DNA of 12,606 nucleotides, from the NCBI GenBank assembly GCA_001970855.1, contig LSSN01001903.1, positions 1 to 12,606 on the forward strand. The letters are read 5' to 3'. Below the pieces are notes generated by a model that did not search any database, was not told the origin of the DNA, and saw nothing but the letters and a program-made list of their open reading frames with translations. Of this stretch, positions 1-8,916 are shown one piece after another. This DNA comes from Smittium culicis. Taxonomy: Eukaryota > Kickxellomycota > Harpellomycetes > Harpellales > Legeriomycetaceae. The position numbers and the translations under genes were made by a program. Positions within the stretch are counted from its first letter, which is position 1. Each line of letters opens with the position of its first letter.

Positions 1-149
1 TCGTCAAAATAAGCCAAAAAGTATTTAAAGTTTATAATAAAGCTAAACATAAATTGAGGTGTATCGTATTCCCCAGTTCTCAAAGAAGGCTTTTCAGCGT
101 GAGAATCAAGTTCAGGGTCAGAAGTGGAATCAGTTTTCTTTGTATAGTT
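1..149 (-). CDS. Possible partial exon of an unidentified gene, running off the left edge
   Basis: On the minus strand a frame stays open for about 49 codons from 149 to the window edge, in locally GC-richer sequence that stands out from its AT-rich surroundings. It reads as a polar, acidic stretch (TDSTSDPELDSHAEKPSLRTG) followed by an aromatic, hydrophobic run (FMFSFIINFKYFLAYF) that could begin a membrane segment. An ATG in the same frame at 171-173 is cut off after seven codons by a TAA at 150-152. The coding part would therefore have to begin downstream of that stop, for example after an AG at 138-139, or the gene is broken. I do not recognise the family. It could also be a chance open frame. 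Confidence 0.35.
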
Positions 150-179
150 TTAGGGAAATATTTTGGACACCATTTTAAT

Positions 180-1935
180 TTATAATATTTAATTATTTAT
201 TTGCAAGTTTAGTTTATAAGGTTATATATATGTTAATTGTTAAAAAAATTATACTAATTAAAATTTAAAAATATATTTAAAATTATAGTTAAAGGTTAAA
301 TTTTTTTTGTTATTTTTTTTTTATAAAGTAAATTGTAAATTTAAAAGTTTTTAAAGTATTCAGATTAAGGAAACTCAGTTTTATAATTGTAAAAAAGTAG
401 AATTAAAACAAGAAATTTTTTTTAACTATCAACTTTTTATTTTGTTAATTTTATTAGGATTTTAAGGTTATATTTTTAAATTTCTTAAAGTTTACTATTA
501 TTTATTTTATAAAAAAAATCCGACTCACTTCAGCAACGCAATTTCTGTGTGGTCATTTTACTATGAAAAAAATACCTGTGATGTTTTTTATTTTTATTTT
601 TTATGTTTAATTTTGTTTTTTGAATAGCTTAACATTGAGTTTATATTTTAAATACTTAAATTGAAGTTTGGATGTTTAATATTTTTTCCCCCCTTTTTGA
701 TCTGATGTTATTAGTACACTCGCTAAAAAATCAACATGTGTTCTTTATAATTTGTTATTAGTATACTAAATAGTCGCTTATAAATATTAATGGTTGTATT
801 AAAATAAATTTTCTTTCTGGTCCATACTATATTATTATGTAACTGATTTCAAGTTTTAAATTCTTTGTAGTTTTATAATTGTAAATTAAAATTACTGGAG
901 ATTTTATAGGTGAATAGAACTGATTAACTAGCCTTCAAAGACTTTATTCTGAGTAATAAACGTCTGGATGATAAGGAAGATTAGCATCTTAATCATCACT
1001 TCCATATATATGCAGTTCTTATAAAAAAACTATAAATTTAATTTTGAATTATTATTGCTAAAAATAGCGAATAAATTTTCCTCTAGTCAAACTGAGTTAA
1101 AAATTCTATTATAGATTTTAATTAATGAATTTTTTCTCTGGAATATACAGCATTACACTTATCAGTTCAAGGCTCATAGGAAGAATTTCATTTAATATTA
1201 ATTAGACTCTATTCATATTTAACCATACAAATAAAATTTTAAAATAAATTTATTTAATTTTTTTCCAGGATCTACATTCATTTTATTTTTATTTTTTAAT
1301 TAAAGAATTTTATAGGCTCAATAATAGGTATTTATTCATAATCATAACTAAAATTGCTAAACTATTTAGGTTAAAATTTTTATTGATACGATTGCAATAA
1401 ATGGCTATTAAAGTGGCAGTTTGGATATTTAAGCCTTTTTTGACATTTGGCTGTCTAATTTCAGTATCTAAAAAAATTTTAGTCAAATTTGAAACGGATA
1501 AACTGGGAATCAATAAATAAATTAGTTATAAATTCTACAAGCTATTAAAATATAAAATTTAACGTATAAAATCTTTTATTAATAATGGTTTTAGATTTAA
1601 TTTTCAAGTAGCTTGATTATAGTTTTTTTTATAAAATGGTATTGAAAAGATTTTTCTGGTTAAATTCTTTTTTCTAAAATTTTTAAATTAATAACAATAA
1701 TTTGGGCGAATTATTAAATTATATATTAGTTTTTAAAAGACTAAAATAAAGCAAAGTACAAAAAAAGCTAGTATAATATAAAAACTGCGTAAATAAAAAT
1801 AACTTCTTGTGCCATTTTACTAAAAAAACAATCATGTAAATTCTTATATAAGCTCTAAACTGATTGGCGTTAAAAATTATTATATATATTTTTTAAATTA
1901 TGAATTACCTTTATGGTTTTAAATATTTAAAATCG
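180..1935. other. Gene-free AT-rich region
   Basis: I see no supportable gene in this stretch. It consists of A/T runs with stops in all frames. Two slightly GC-richer islands occur near 521-560 and 895-1000, but neither gives a coding frame or a recognisable RNA. The second contains a weak hairpin-forming segment near 967-997. Confidence 0.6.
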
Positions 1936-1961
1936 TTATTATTATTATTATTATTATTATA
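1936..1961. repeat. (TTA)n microsatellite
   Basis: About eight uninterrupted TTA units are seen directly in the sequence. It is a simple repeat with no visible link to a gene. Confidence 0.9.
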
Positions 1962-3300
1962 GTTTATTTTTCATATATGCAGTAATTTGATTTTTAATTG
2001 ATAAGTAGGGGTGATAGGAAAATTCTATCACTACTTTAAATTTCAAACGAGTTGTGTGAGCAATAGGGAACTTGGAGATAATAATTTTATTAAGGACTAT
2101 ATATTATTTATATATATGATTATTTTCATATTTATTGTAGATAAAAGTGAGTGGGGCTTGTTTTGGGTATGGGATAAGCTGTATTATGATTATTAAAAAA
2201 AAATTTAAAGTGATATGAGCGCTTTATTTTAAATCATTGTGAGGAAATAGTGTATATTCGTAAAAATCAAGGAGGAATTATTAGAGAAAAAAAAAGAAGT
2301 TAATTGTGTAAAAGTTGTATTATTTGATACTAAGAGTATTTTTGATAATGATTTAACTTATTTTTATTTCAAATCTAGAGCTTTTCAGGAGAATGATAAG
2401 TATAATTCCCCCCCCCTGATATTTAGGTATTTATTTATATGTAAAAATTAGGATATTTTATTAGTGAATAATTAAAGTATTCAATTTTATATTTTAAATA
2501 TTATAGTTTAGTTTTTATGTTGATTTTTGTATTTATGGGTGAGGAATGTGTGTTATTGTGAAACAACGTTAGCAACTTGGAGTTTGAATTTAAGTTTATT
2601 TTAGGGTATTGATTTTTAATGCGGAAATGTGATAATTATGGATATTTTGTATTAGATAATTATTGTATAGGATGAAGTGAGTAGAAAAAATAAAAAAGAG
2701 CCGGTATTCAAATATATCCATTAGTTTGCAAAGATGAATTGAGCGTTAATGTTTAATTTTTATAGAATATTTTCTGCTCATATATATGGTATGATTTTTT
2801 TTAAAGTTATTGTAATATATAAATAAACTTTTATTGAACTGGATCGAGCAGTTTTAGGACATTAAACCAGAAATCATAGTAGAGTAATTATTCTGATTCT
2901 CACTGAATGGTTAGGAACTTAGATTAGATAATTTGATAGGGGCTAGGTTATGGAATATAGCTATAGTTATAACTAGAGCTGTAGTTATTGCGAATTAAAT
3001 TAGGATGTCTGTTGGATAATAAATTAGTAACTGAAACTTAGAACTATAGCTGATGTTTCAAGTTTTATATTATTATTTTTTTAAAGTGTTGTTAAGCTTA
3101 GATATTTATTTTTGGATATTAGAGCCTGAGTAATTTACCCCTTGTATTGGGTGTAGTTTTTGAGATTTATAGTTTTACCCCTAAGTGCAGTTTCAGGACA
3201 AAGCGATATGAGCCAATAGAGGCGTGAGGAATTTTCCCACATCTTGAAGAGATAAGTGTGGGAGAATATCGTGGGAGAATTAGAATTACAAATGCATCAA
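1962..3300. other. Gene-free region with G-over-C strand bias
   Basis: No gene is supportable here. The + strand is strongly depleted in C: 2641-2700 has 13 G and no C. A nine-base C run at 2408-2416 is an exception. A 12-base unit occurs twice with an 18-base period (2959-2970 AGCTATAGTTAT and 2977-2988 AGCTGTAGTTAT), overlapping the perfect palindrome TAGTTATAACTA at 2964-2975. The region lies on the 3' side, on the minus strand, of the decayed retroelement-like stretch and could be further relic material, but I see no motif that shows this. Confidence 0.5.
3235..3263. repeat. Hairpin-forming inverted repeat
   Basis: The arms TCCCACA (3235-3241) and TGTGGGA (3257-3263) are perfectly complementary. 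An inner CTT/AAG pairing extends the stem after a one-base bulge. The right arm is part of GTGGGAGAAT (3258-3267), which is repeated directly at 3271-3280. The role is unknown. Confidence 0.6.
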
Positions 3301-3369
3301 AGTATTTTTTTTAAATCGAAATTTTAAATGCGTAAAAGTAGAGAAGCAATTATAAATGGGTAAATATTA

Positions 3370-4056
3370 GTGAGTGGGAATGTATGGAATCAGAGTTTTA
3401 GATGGGCGATAAGTTGGAAGGAAAATGGTTGGGATTTAGTAATGCGGATGCAGTTTGAATGGGTGAGCAAATGGCGCAAAGTAACCAAGATAATTAGGGA
3501 GTTTTAAATCAAAACAAACAGATGCTAAGTTACACTTTTAGCAAATTTGGCAGAGAAATCCATCGTTATAATAGAGCTCCCATTTCGGTGCATGAAAGTA
3601 TAAAGATGCGTTAGTAATTTGATTGGCAGCATATATAAATACTATGGAATGGTTTACGTATAATTACTGCATAAATTGGCGAATGGAAGCCTGTTATTTT
3701 GGGACCAGTAGATTAAGTGACTGGCTATTGGGCAGCGTGAGTGACTAATTTATAACTTACTCACTAGAGCCAGTTTTCAGTAGAATTCGGCGATGAATTT
3801 AGTTAGGGAATGATACTTTTGAAAAAAATAGTTTAATTGCAAGCACAGAATAGGGCTTTTTATTAGGCTGATCTGGCTGTAGTGACATTTTTAAAGATAG
3901 CCTGGTGGTAAATGGGCGCAGCATTAAAGCCAGAGATGGTACACAACAGCTGCATAAAATCAGAATTGCGTTGTCAAGGAAACTAAAGAAAATGCTCTGT
4001 ATACACCCCAATTTAAAAAGCATATAGCGATAGAAAAGCCATTTATCCGTATCAAA
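3370..4056 (-). pseudogene. Decayed Ty3/gypsy-like pol relic (RT, RNase H, integrase zinc region)
   Basis: A single minus-strand frame, interrupted by many stops, shows weak resemblance to retroelement pol blocks in the right order. At about 4056-3964, FDTD is followed by MLFKLG...IFFSFLDNAI, which matches the spacing of the conserved Ty3/gypsy RT block: methionine-x-F-x-L, then an F before a [LM]-D. At about 3918-3808, SLKMSLQPDQPNKKPYSVLA followed by IKL recalls the part of RNase H with a Q-x-D-x-x-G-K-x-x-P and a K-L. At 3573-3553, YYNDGFL resembles the linker before integrase. At 3468-3370, HPFKLHPHY then TYRPS...YIPTH resembles the HHCC zinc region with its Y-W-P motif, with the cysteines lost. 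Spacing is shorter than in intact elements, implying deletions. No LTR is recognised. The call is by eye from degenerate motifs and could be over-reading; the 74-codon open stretch at 3799-4023 is part of it. Confidence 0.45.
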
Positions 4057-4223
4057 ATCGAATCAATTCCAAGCTGAGAAATCTTGTCAGCAATAAGAAT
4101 TTAATCGCCAGGCAATAATTGGAGACAGTACATAGCAGTGCATGAAATAGAGGATGAGATGAGTCTAAATGGTCATTGCCACATCAATTGGTTCGAAATT
4201 GGGTCCATAGTTCCGTGGTGTCC

Positions 4224-4243
4224 AATAATACGTCTGTATTATT
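4224..4243. repeat. Perfect 8-bp stem, 4-base loop inverted repeat
   Basis: AATAATAC (4224-4231) pairs perfectly with GTATTATT (4236-4243) around GTCT. It lies about 300 bases upstream of the KMO start and close to the 5' side of the retroelement-like relic. It may be a structural remnant or a binding site; nothing decides between them. Confidence 0.7.
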
Positions 4244-4295
4244 CTAGCCAATGGATGCTAGATCCTCCTTTCAGCTGTAGATGTATACCGATAAT

Positions 4296-4365
4296 GAAAC
4301 GCTGACAACACTAGCTAAAAAAGGGAAATCCTGTCAACTTTGTTAAAAAGGGAAACGCTGTCAAA
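4296..4365 (+). promoter_or_regulatory. Three imperfect direct repeats upstream of KMO
   Basis: A 14-base core occurs three times: GAAACGCTGACAAC (4296-4309), GAAATCCTGTCAAC (4325-4338) and GAAACGCTGTCAAA (4352-4365). The spacings are 29 and 27 bases. An A-rich AAAAAGG segment precedes the second and third copies. They sit about 175-245 bases before the KMO start codon and about 85-155 before its TATA box, where an upstream activating site would be expected. That they bind a regulator is inference; they could instead be a decayed tandem duplication. Confidence 0.4.
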
Positions 4366-4449
4366 CAAGTATACAATGAATTTAGATAAAAACCAGCAAT
4401 TTTATTGATCTGTATATTAATCTACTGCTAAGCAAAAAAAAAAAATGCA

Positions 4450-4457
4450 TATAAAAG
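4450..4457 (+). promoter_or_regulatory. TATA box of KMO
   Basis: TATAAAAG is an excellent TATA match. It lies 89 bases before the KMO ATG, just after a 12-13 base A tract (from about 4434), which in fungi often marks a nucleosome-poor promoter. Its role as the KMO promoter is inferred from position. Confidence 0.6.
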
Positions 4458-4538
4458 ACTAGAATTTCCTTTTGTCAGATTTCTTATTTTTATTCCATAA
4501 AATCTTTTTTGTATCTCTATTTAATCCACTATACTAAA

Positions 4539-6310
4539 ATGAAGCAAAACAAAGTTGTTATTTCTGGTGGTGGTCTCGTTGGTTCTTTAGCTGCTTGCTA
4601 TTTTGCAAAGCGCGGTTGGATAGTTGAAGTCTACGAAAAGCGCCCTGGTACTTATCTCTTCAATTTACTTCCGCTACCTTATCTCATTCATTCCCCCCCC
4701 CCTCCATTTTCTCCAATATCTAAATCCCCCTTTAATAGCTTATGCTTAAATTTTTTTTTTAAAACTTATAGATCCCCGTGATCCTGATAATGTTGGTAAA
4801 CGTAACCACAGGTCTATTAACTTGGCCATCTCTACTCGTGGCCTTTCCTCAATCAACAGGCTAAGCCCCGATGTTGAAAAAAAGGTTATGGACATCGTTC
4901 TCCCCATGTACGGTAGAATGATACACGGTTTGGACGGTAGTACAAGCGCTCAAGCATACAGCATTCTAGGAAAAGCCATCAACTCGGTTGATCGTGGTAT
5001 CCTCAACGAAATCCTGCTAGACCAATGTGAAACTTTTGAAGGAACTAAAGTATTCTTCCAACACTCCTTAGAACACTGTGACATGGACGCTAAAACTGCT
5101 ACCTTCAAAAACATGTAAATTTTACATACCCTAACTTCTATCATTCTCTTTTGTCTCTCTTTCTGACATTCTAACTAATCTCTCTCTCCCCACCTTCTTT
5201 CTTTAGAGTCACCGGCGAAGATGTATTTACAAGTGCTGATCTCATCATTGGCGCTGATGGTGCTCACAGCCCCACCAGAAAATTCTTACAATACTATACC
5301 AAGTAACCTCCTCTATTATTTTATCATCTATTACCGTCTTTTCCCCACTTATCAAGTATTAATTCATTTACATATTATATATCAACAACAATAGAGTCAA
5401 CATTGAGCAGAAATATATCGACCACGGATATATGGAACTAGAAATGAAAGCCAAAGATGGAAACTTTGCTATGGATAAAGAACATCTCCATATCTGGCCT
5501 CGCAAAACCTTTATGTTGATTGCCCTCCCCAACCTAGACAAATCATTCACATGTACTCTTTTCATGCCTTGGTCCAAGTTTGAATCAATTAAAACTGAAG
5601 AAGATCTAAATGAATTCTTTGAAGAATATTTCCCTGACTCCATACCCTTGTTCGGTCAAGAAAGTATTAACGAGTTTTTCACAAATCCAAAAGGTGCCTT
5701 GTTTTATGTAAAATGCACCCCACATCATTACAAATCAAACGCCGTCATTGTAGGTGATGCTGCTCACTGCACTGTTCCATTTTATGCTCAAGGTATGAAC
5801 TGTGGTTTCGAAGACATTGAAACCTTAGATACTTTGTTATGCGAACAAGCTGCTCCATTGATTGACTCAAAGGACCCTGTTGCTTGCCAAAACATTAAAA
5901 CCAGCTCACTAACGCCCGAACAAATTGAAGCTGCCCTTATTAAATACACAGGATGCCGCCCACGTGACAGCGCAAGTATGATTGATTTGGCTATGTACAA
6001 CTATATTGAAATGCGTCACAGTGTAAATACATTCTCTTATAAAGCCAGACTCTGGCTTGAAGGTAAACTCCACCTAATCATGCCCAAAGTTGTTATTCCA
6101 TTATACACAATGGTCAGTTTCTCAAAAATCTCTTACACAGATGCCACAATCCAATGGAAAAAACAAACAAAAGCTCTACAAAATGTTGTTAGCGTGTTTA
6201 CCAAACTTACCCTCGCGACAGTTGCTGTTTTGTTAGTTAAGTACTCTGGTCCAAGACTTGGCCTCCGCTTACCTTCATTTGCTGAAGTTGCTAAAATTTT
6301 CAGAAAGTAA
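4539..6310 (+). CDS. KMO: Kynurenine 3-monooxygenase, four exons, 487 residues
   Basis: This FAD enzyme of the kynurenine pathway uses NADPH and O2 to turn L-kynurenine into 3-hydroxykynurenine, on the way from tryptophan to NAD. The family sits on the mitochondrial outer membrane. Exons are 4539-4647, 4772-5114, 5207-5302 and 5395-6310; joined they make 1464 bases with no internal stop, ending TAA. Visible motifs are the FAD-binding GGGLVG (10-15) with the strand-ending E33, RSINLA (50-55), GADG (166-169), GDAAH (303-307) and QGMNCGFED (315-323). By alignment with human KMO the substrate residues R85, Y99 and the N/E/M of YNYIEMR (384-390) are kept. A hydrophobic stretch near 450-466 and a basic tail fit the C-terminal membrane anchor. 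The length is close to human KMO (486). The start has A at -3; an upstream in-frame TTG at 4509 is not used. The gene looks intact and functional. It is the BNA4 equivalent of yeast. Confidence 0.95.
4648..4771 (+). other. KMO intron 1
   Basis: 124 bases, phase 1, GTACTT...TATAG. Removing it joins CCT-G to AT-CCC, giving the family-like YEKRPDPRD. It contains a 10-base C run (4693-4702) and a T10 tract near its end. Reading straight through gives a false low-complexity tail and a stop. Confidence 0.9.
5115..5206 (+). other. KMO intron 2
   Basis: 92 bases, phase 2, GTAAAT...TTTAG. A good branch-site match, CTAAC followed by TAAT, lies at 5171-5178, followed by a long pyrimidine tract. Splicing restores the frame leading to GADG. 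Confidence 0.92.
5303..5394 (+). other. KMO intron 3
   Basis: 92 bases, phase 2, GTAACC...AATAG, the same length as intron 2. Splicing completes a lysine codon and leads into [15 protein letters not shown], a well-conserved KMO stretch. Confidence 0.92.
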
Positions 6311-7337
6311 TCTTTTACTTTGACAGCATTACTCAATTATCAGAATAACTTCCATGCCGTTTCTTTTAGTACTCAATTTATTTCCAGACATATCTAATAT
6401 TATTTATTATATTCATATTTTAACTACTCTTTAACAATCCAAAATACTTTAATTCGACTATTCCAATCACTTGAAATTTAGGGATTAATATTATTTGCTT
6501 TTTTATTCTAGATGTCGATTATTTTGAATTTGTAAAAGTATATTTTGTTTCTTATCCAAGTAAAGATATATTGCACAATTGACTCTTTTTTTATACTACC
6601 TCTAGATACTTTAGTATCGTATGCCATTAGAAATATACACCTTCTGTGATTATTTTATACTATTTAAGCTGGCGCTGAATATAAAGGATTCTTTAGAATA
6701 AAGATTTTAAACCATTGCCCTTTTATTTGAGGTAAGCTCTAATTTTTGACCCCTATAAATCTTAAAAGTTTTTACACTCCGAGTGTATCTTTTTTGTATT
6801 AGCCTTCAATTCTATAAAAGTTTTAATACCACCGAATGTTTAGCAAACTATTTCTTCCTGTTAGAAAATATTATTCAAATGTTTTTAGCTCTTTTTTACT
6901 TTACAACTATAAAATTATTACTGATCATGAAATAAGGCTATGTGAGATTACTATTTTTTTATCCTTCATGAGCGCTAGTTGAATTTTTTTTAATTTTGAA
7001 ATTAACAAAACATATTACAAAAAATCATTGGCTATATACTTTACTTTGTACAATAGTTTTTAATTATAAATTGAGATATCCAATTATATTTCAATTTTGT
7101 ATTTAAGAGTTCTTGCCTTACTGAGGAAAAAGTGTATAGAGTAATATGTATCCAATAATGCCTTGATATACATTGAACTTTATCAATAGTAGAATTTGAT
7201 TGGCTAAATGTCTATTAATTCCAACTTAAATCGTTTTCTACACAAATCAGTCCAAAAAAAATATAATCTTTAGCTATGTAAATTCTACTTTATTTTGCTA
7301 TTAGTTTGTTATATTATTATTGTCTATTTACTATATA
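6311..7337. other. Intergenic region between KMO and the YL1 gene
   Basis: This kilobase holds the KMO 3' region and the promoter of the next gene. An AATAAA at 6697-6702 is a possible polyadenylation signal, about 390 bases past the KMO stop and so uncertain. The first 100 bases are C-rich on the + strand (6421-6480: 13 C, 2 G). No gene or RNA is visible, and no clear TATA box is placed for the downstream gene. Confidence 0.6.
6773..6787. repeat. 15-bp near-perfect dyad
   Basis: TACACTC-C-GAGTGTA has perfectly complementary 7-base arms around a single central C. It lies in the intergenic region about 460 bases past the KMO stop and 550 before the next start. It could be a dimer-binding site or a chance palindrome. 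Confidence 0.5.
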
Positions 7338-8916
7338 ATGATTTTCGAAAGACCAAAGAGAAAGAACGCTGGTTCAAAGTAATTCAACTTGATATCATTA
7401 CATCCTTCTTTTCAAATTTCTTTATAATGTCTAATTTATATTAACTTTTTGTTTTATAGAATCGCGAAACTAATCGAAAACGAAATAAATAAAAAGGGCT
7501 TAATAGAATTAAATGAAAGCGACGATGATGACGAGTTTGATTTCAAAAGTATACATCATCACTGAGTTCCCCGATAAACTTCTTTGGGAACCTCTACTAT
7601 ATTCTATTTACCCCTATTTCTATGACTTTGTAAAACACAATAAATCACTGAATTATTTTAATATAGACTTTCCAGATCTTGCTCCTGCAGAGCTAGACTC
7701 CACCGATTCAGATTTCGAAGAGACCGATTCAGAAACAGAAGCCGCTTCTTTAAAGGCTATCTCCGAAATCGAAATGCTAATTTTAAAAAGACAAGAGCGA
7801 GTAATTTATCAATTCAGATTTTTATTTCTATTTCGCTTGATTTTGACTAAATTATGGCCAATTATAGAAAGAAAGAAAAAAGAAAAAAAATCTTATAGTA
7901 CCACATTTTGCTAAAATGAAGCGAACTGAAAAACACAGAAAAGTTGAAAAGCATTTTCCAAAAAAAGAATCTTTTGAGGTATTTTTCAAATACTATAAAT
8001 TGCTTTTTCTTTTTTAATATTATTCAGTCTCTTGTAAATTTCTTTAATTATGCTTATCGATAATTTCACACCTCCTACCATTTGATTAACAATATAGCTT
8101 CCTAAAAGAGGCTCCCTTCGCGAAAATGCGATCCAAAGCACAATTCAATCCGCTGAACTCCAAAAGAGAAAAGAGATGATTAAACAAGAAAGCATACTTA
8201 GAAGAGTAAAACATAAAGTAGAAGACTCTGAACCCGAGCTAACACAGGAACAGTTACTTGAAGAGGCCAAAAAAACAGAGAAAGAAAACACAGAATCTCT
8301 TATTCAAATGGTTTTAGAGCAAGAACAGATTTTGAACGCCAAGATTAACTCATTCAAATTCAAAAAACCTGCTTTACAATTCCCTATATTTCAATCCAAG
8401 TCATTTTCTGAAGAAATCAACTACTATGAAAACGATAAAAACCAGAACCTCCCTAACTCCTTTAGCAATATTGATTCAGAATTGGTTATCGATATAACTG
8501 ATCATCAAAAGCCTAACCTAAACTGTGACTCAGAAGTTGAATTTAAACTGGAAAAAGAGTCGCAGTTTCCTAAACCCCAGACTAATACAGATAACCTCCA
8601 AATACTTCCCAATGTTATGCCCGAATTAGCTCCAACCCCAGATAAATCTAAAAGCTGCCCAAACAAAAAAAGAATCTGTAAGTTTGAACTCAATATTTTG
8701 GAAGATGAAAATGTCGAATTCATCGCTAATAAGTGGGTCGGATCAGCCCCACTTAAAAGACCAACTGTGTGCCCAATTACCGGTAAAAAAGCCAAATATA
8801 TTCACCCTAAAACTGGTATTCCATACCACGACGTATTTTCTTATAAAGCCTTAGAAAAATTATCGTCCAATTTATATACTTTTGATGGAGACACTTTAGC
8901 TTGGATCGATTTCTAA
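7338..8916 (+). CDS. VPS72: YL1/Swc2/VPS72-family H2A.Z chaperone, five exons, 397 residues
   Basis: Proteins of this family are SWR1-type remodeller subunits (also in TIP60/p400 in animals) that hold H2A.Z-H2B in the nucleus and help place it in nucleosomes. Exons are 7338-7378, 7460-7548, 7667-7800, 7868-7978 and 8098-8916; joined they give 1194 bases ending TAA. The N-terminus is YL1-like: basic RPKRKNAGSK (5-14), then acidic stretches with DDDDEFDF (35-42) and DSTDSDFEETDSETE (54-68). A highly basic region follows (84-120), then a coiled-coil-like segment with LTQEQLLEEAKKTEKEN (173-189). The clearest evidence is the C-terminal YL1_C domain, about 346-376, with VCPITGKKAKYIHPKTGIPY. The ATG is the first in frame after a stop at 7302-7304, with A at -3. 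The middle (about 220-320) is low-complexity and poorly conserved. Family is confident; exon borders in the N-terminal half are by-eye models. Confidence 0.88.
7379..7459 (+). other. YL1 gene intron 1
   Basis: 81 bases, phase 2, GTAATT...TATAG, with branch-like CTAAT and TTAAC near 7432-7445. It splits the conserved NAGSK motif at the lysine codon, which supports it. Confidence 0.85.
7549..7666 (+). other. YL1 gene intron 2
   Basis: 118 bases, phase 1, GTATAC...TATAG. It removes a stop (TGA at 7563-7565) and joins the two acidic stretches in frame. An AG at 7689-7690 is also in frame and would shorten the product by eight residues; the TATAG site is preferred because it matches the other introns. 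Confidence 0.72.
7801..7867 (+). other. YL1 gene intron 3
   Basis: 67 bases, phase 0, GTAATT...TATAG, the shortest intron here. It joins KRQER to KERKKKK. The next TATAG, at 7894-7898, would break the frame, and there is no other GT nearby to serve as donor. Confidence 0.78.
7979..8097 (+). other. YL1 gene intron 4 (possibly two introns around a microexon)
   Basis: 119 bases, phase 0, GTATTT...TATAG, joining ESFE to LPKRGSLREN. Inside it is a second well-formed acceptor (a pyrimidine tract then CAG at 8025-8027), followed by TCTCTT and a GTAAAT donor at 8034. A six-base in-frame exon (8028-8033) is therefore possible. Confidence 0.75.

Noticed and set aside
529..560. Minus-strand exon-like island between a TTTTTTCATAG acceptor and a GTGAGT donor
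   Set aside because: All three frames contain a stop within the 32 bases, and it cannot be joined in frame to the left-edge open frame.
976..987. GAAGATTAGCAT, identical to a stretch of U6 spliceosomal RNA
   Set aside because: The flanking U6 landmarks (ACAGAGA just upstream and the conserved GC-rich segment downstream) are absent, so a chance 12-base match is more likely.
1310..1513. Minus-strand 67-codon open frame
   Set aside because: Composition is that of AT-rich noise, it resembles no family I know, and there is no promoter or splice context.
2011..2196. Plus-strand 61-codon open frame starting at a GTG
   Set aside because: It has no ATG start, is rich in F, I, Y and D from AT-rich DNA and has no recognisable motif.
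3738..3766. GTGAGT...ACTCAC inverted repeat
   Set aside because: Only six paired bases around a long AT loop, within reach of chance in this much sequence.
4190..4197. GGTTCGAA, a tRNA B-box-like sequence
   Set aside because: No A box at the right distance and no T stem or acceptor stem can be formed around it.
5368..5643. Minus-strand 91-codon frame opposite KMO exon 4
   Set aside because: It is the antisense shadow of a well-conserved KMO coding exon.
8505..8795. Minus-strand 96-codon frame opposite the last YL1 exon
   Set aside because: It is the antisense shadow of the coding strand; the plus strand carries the YL1_C domain.
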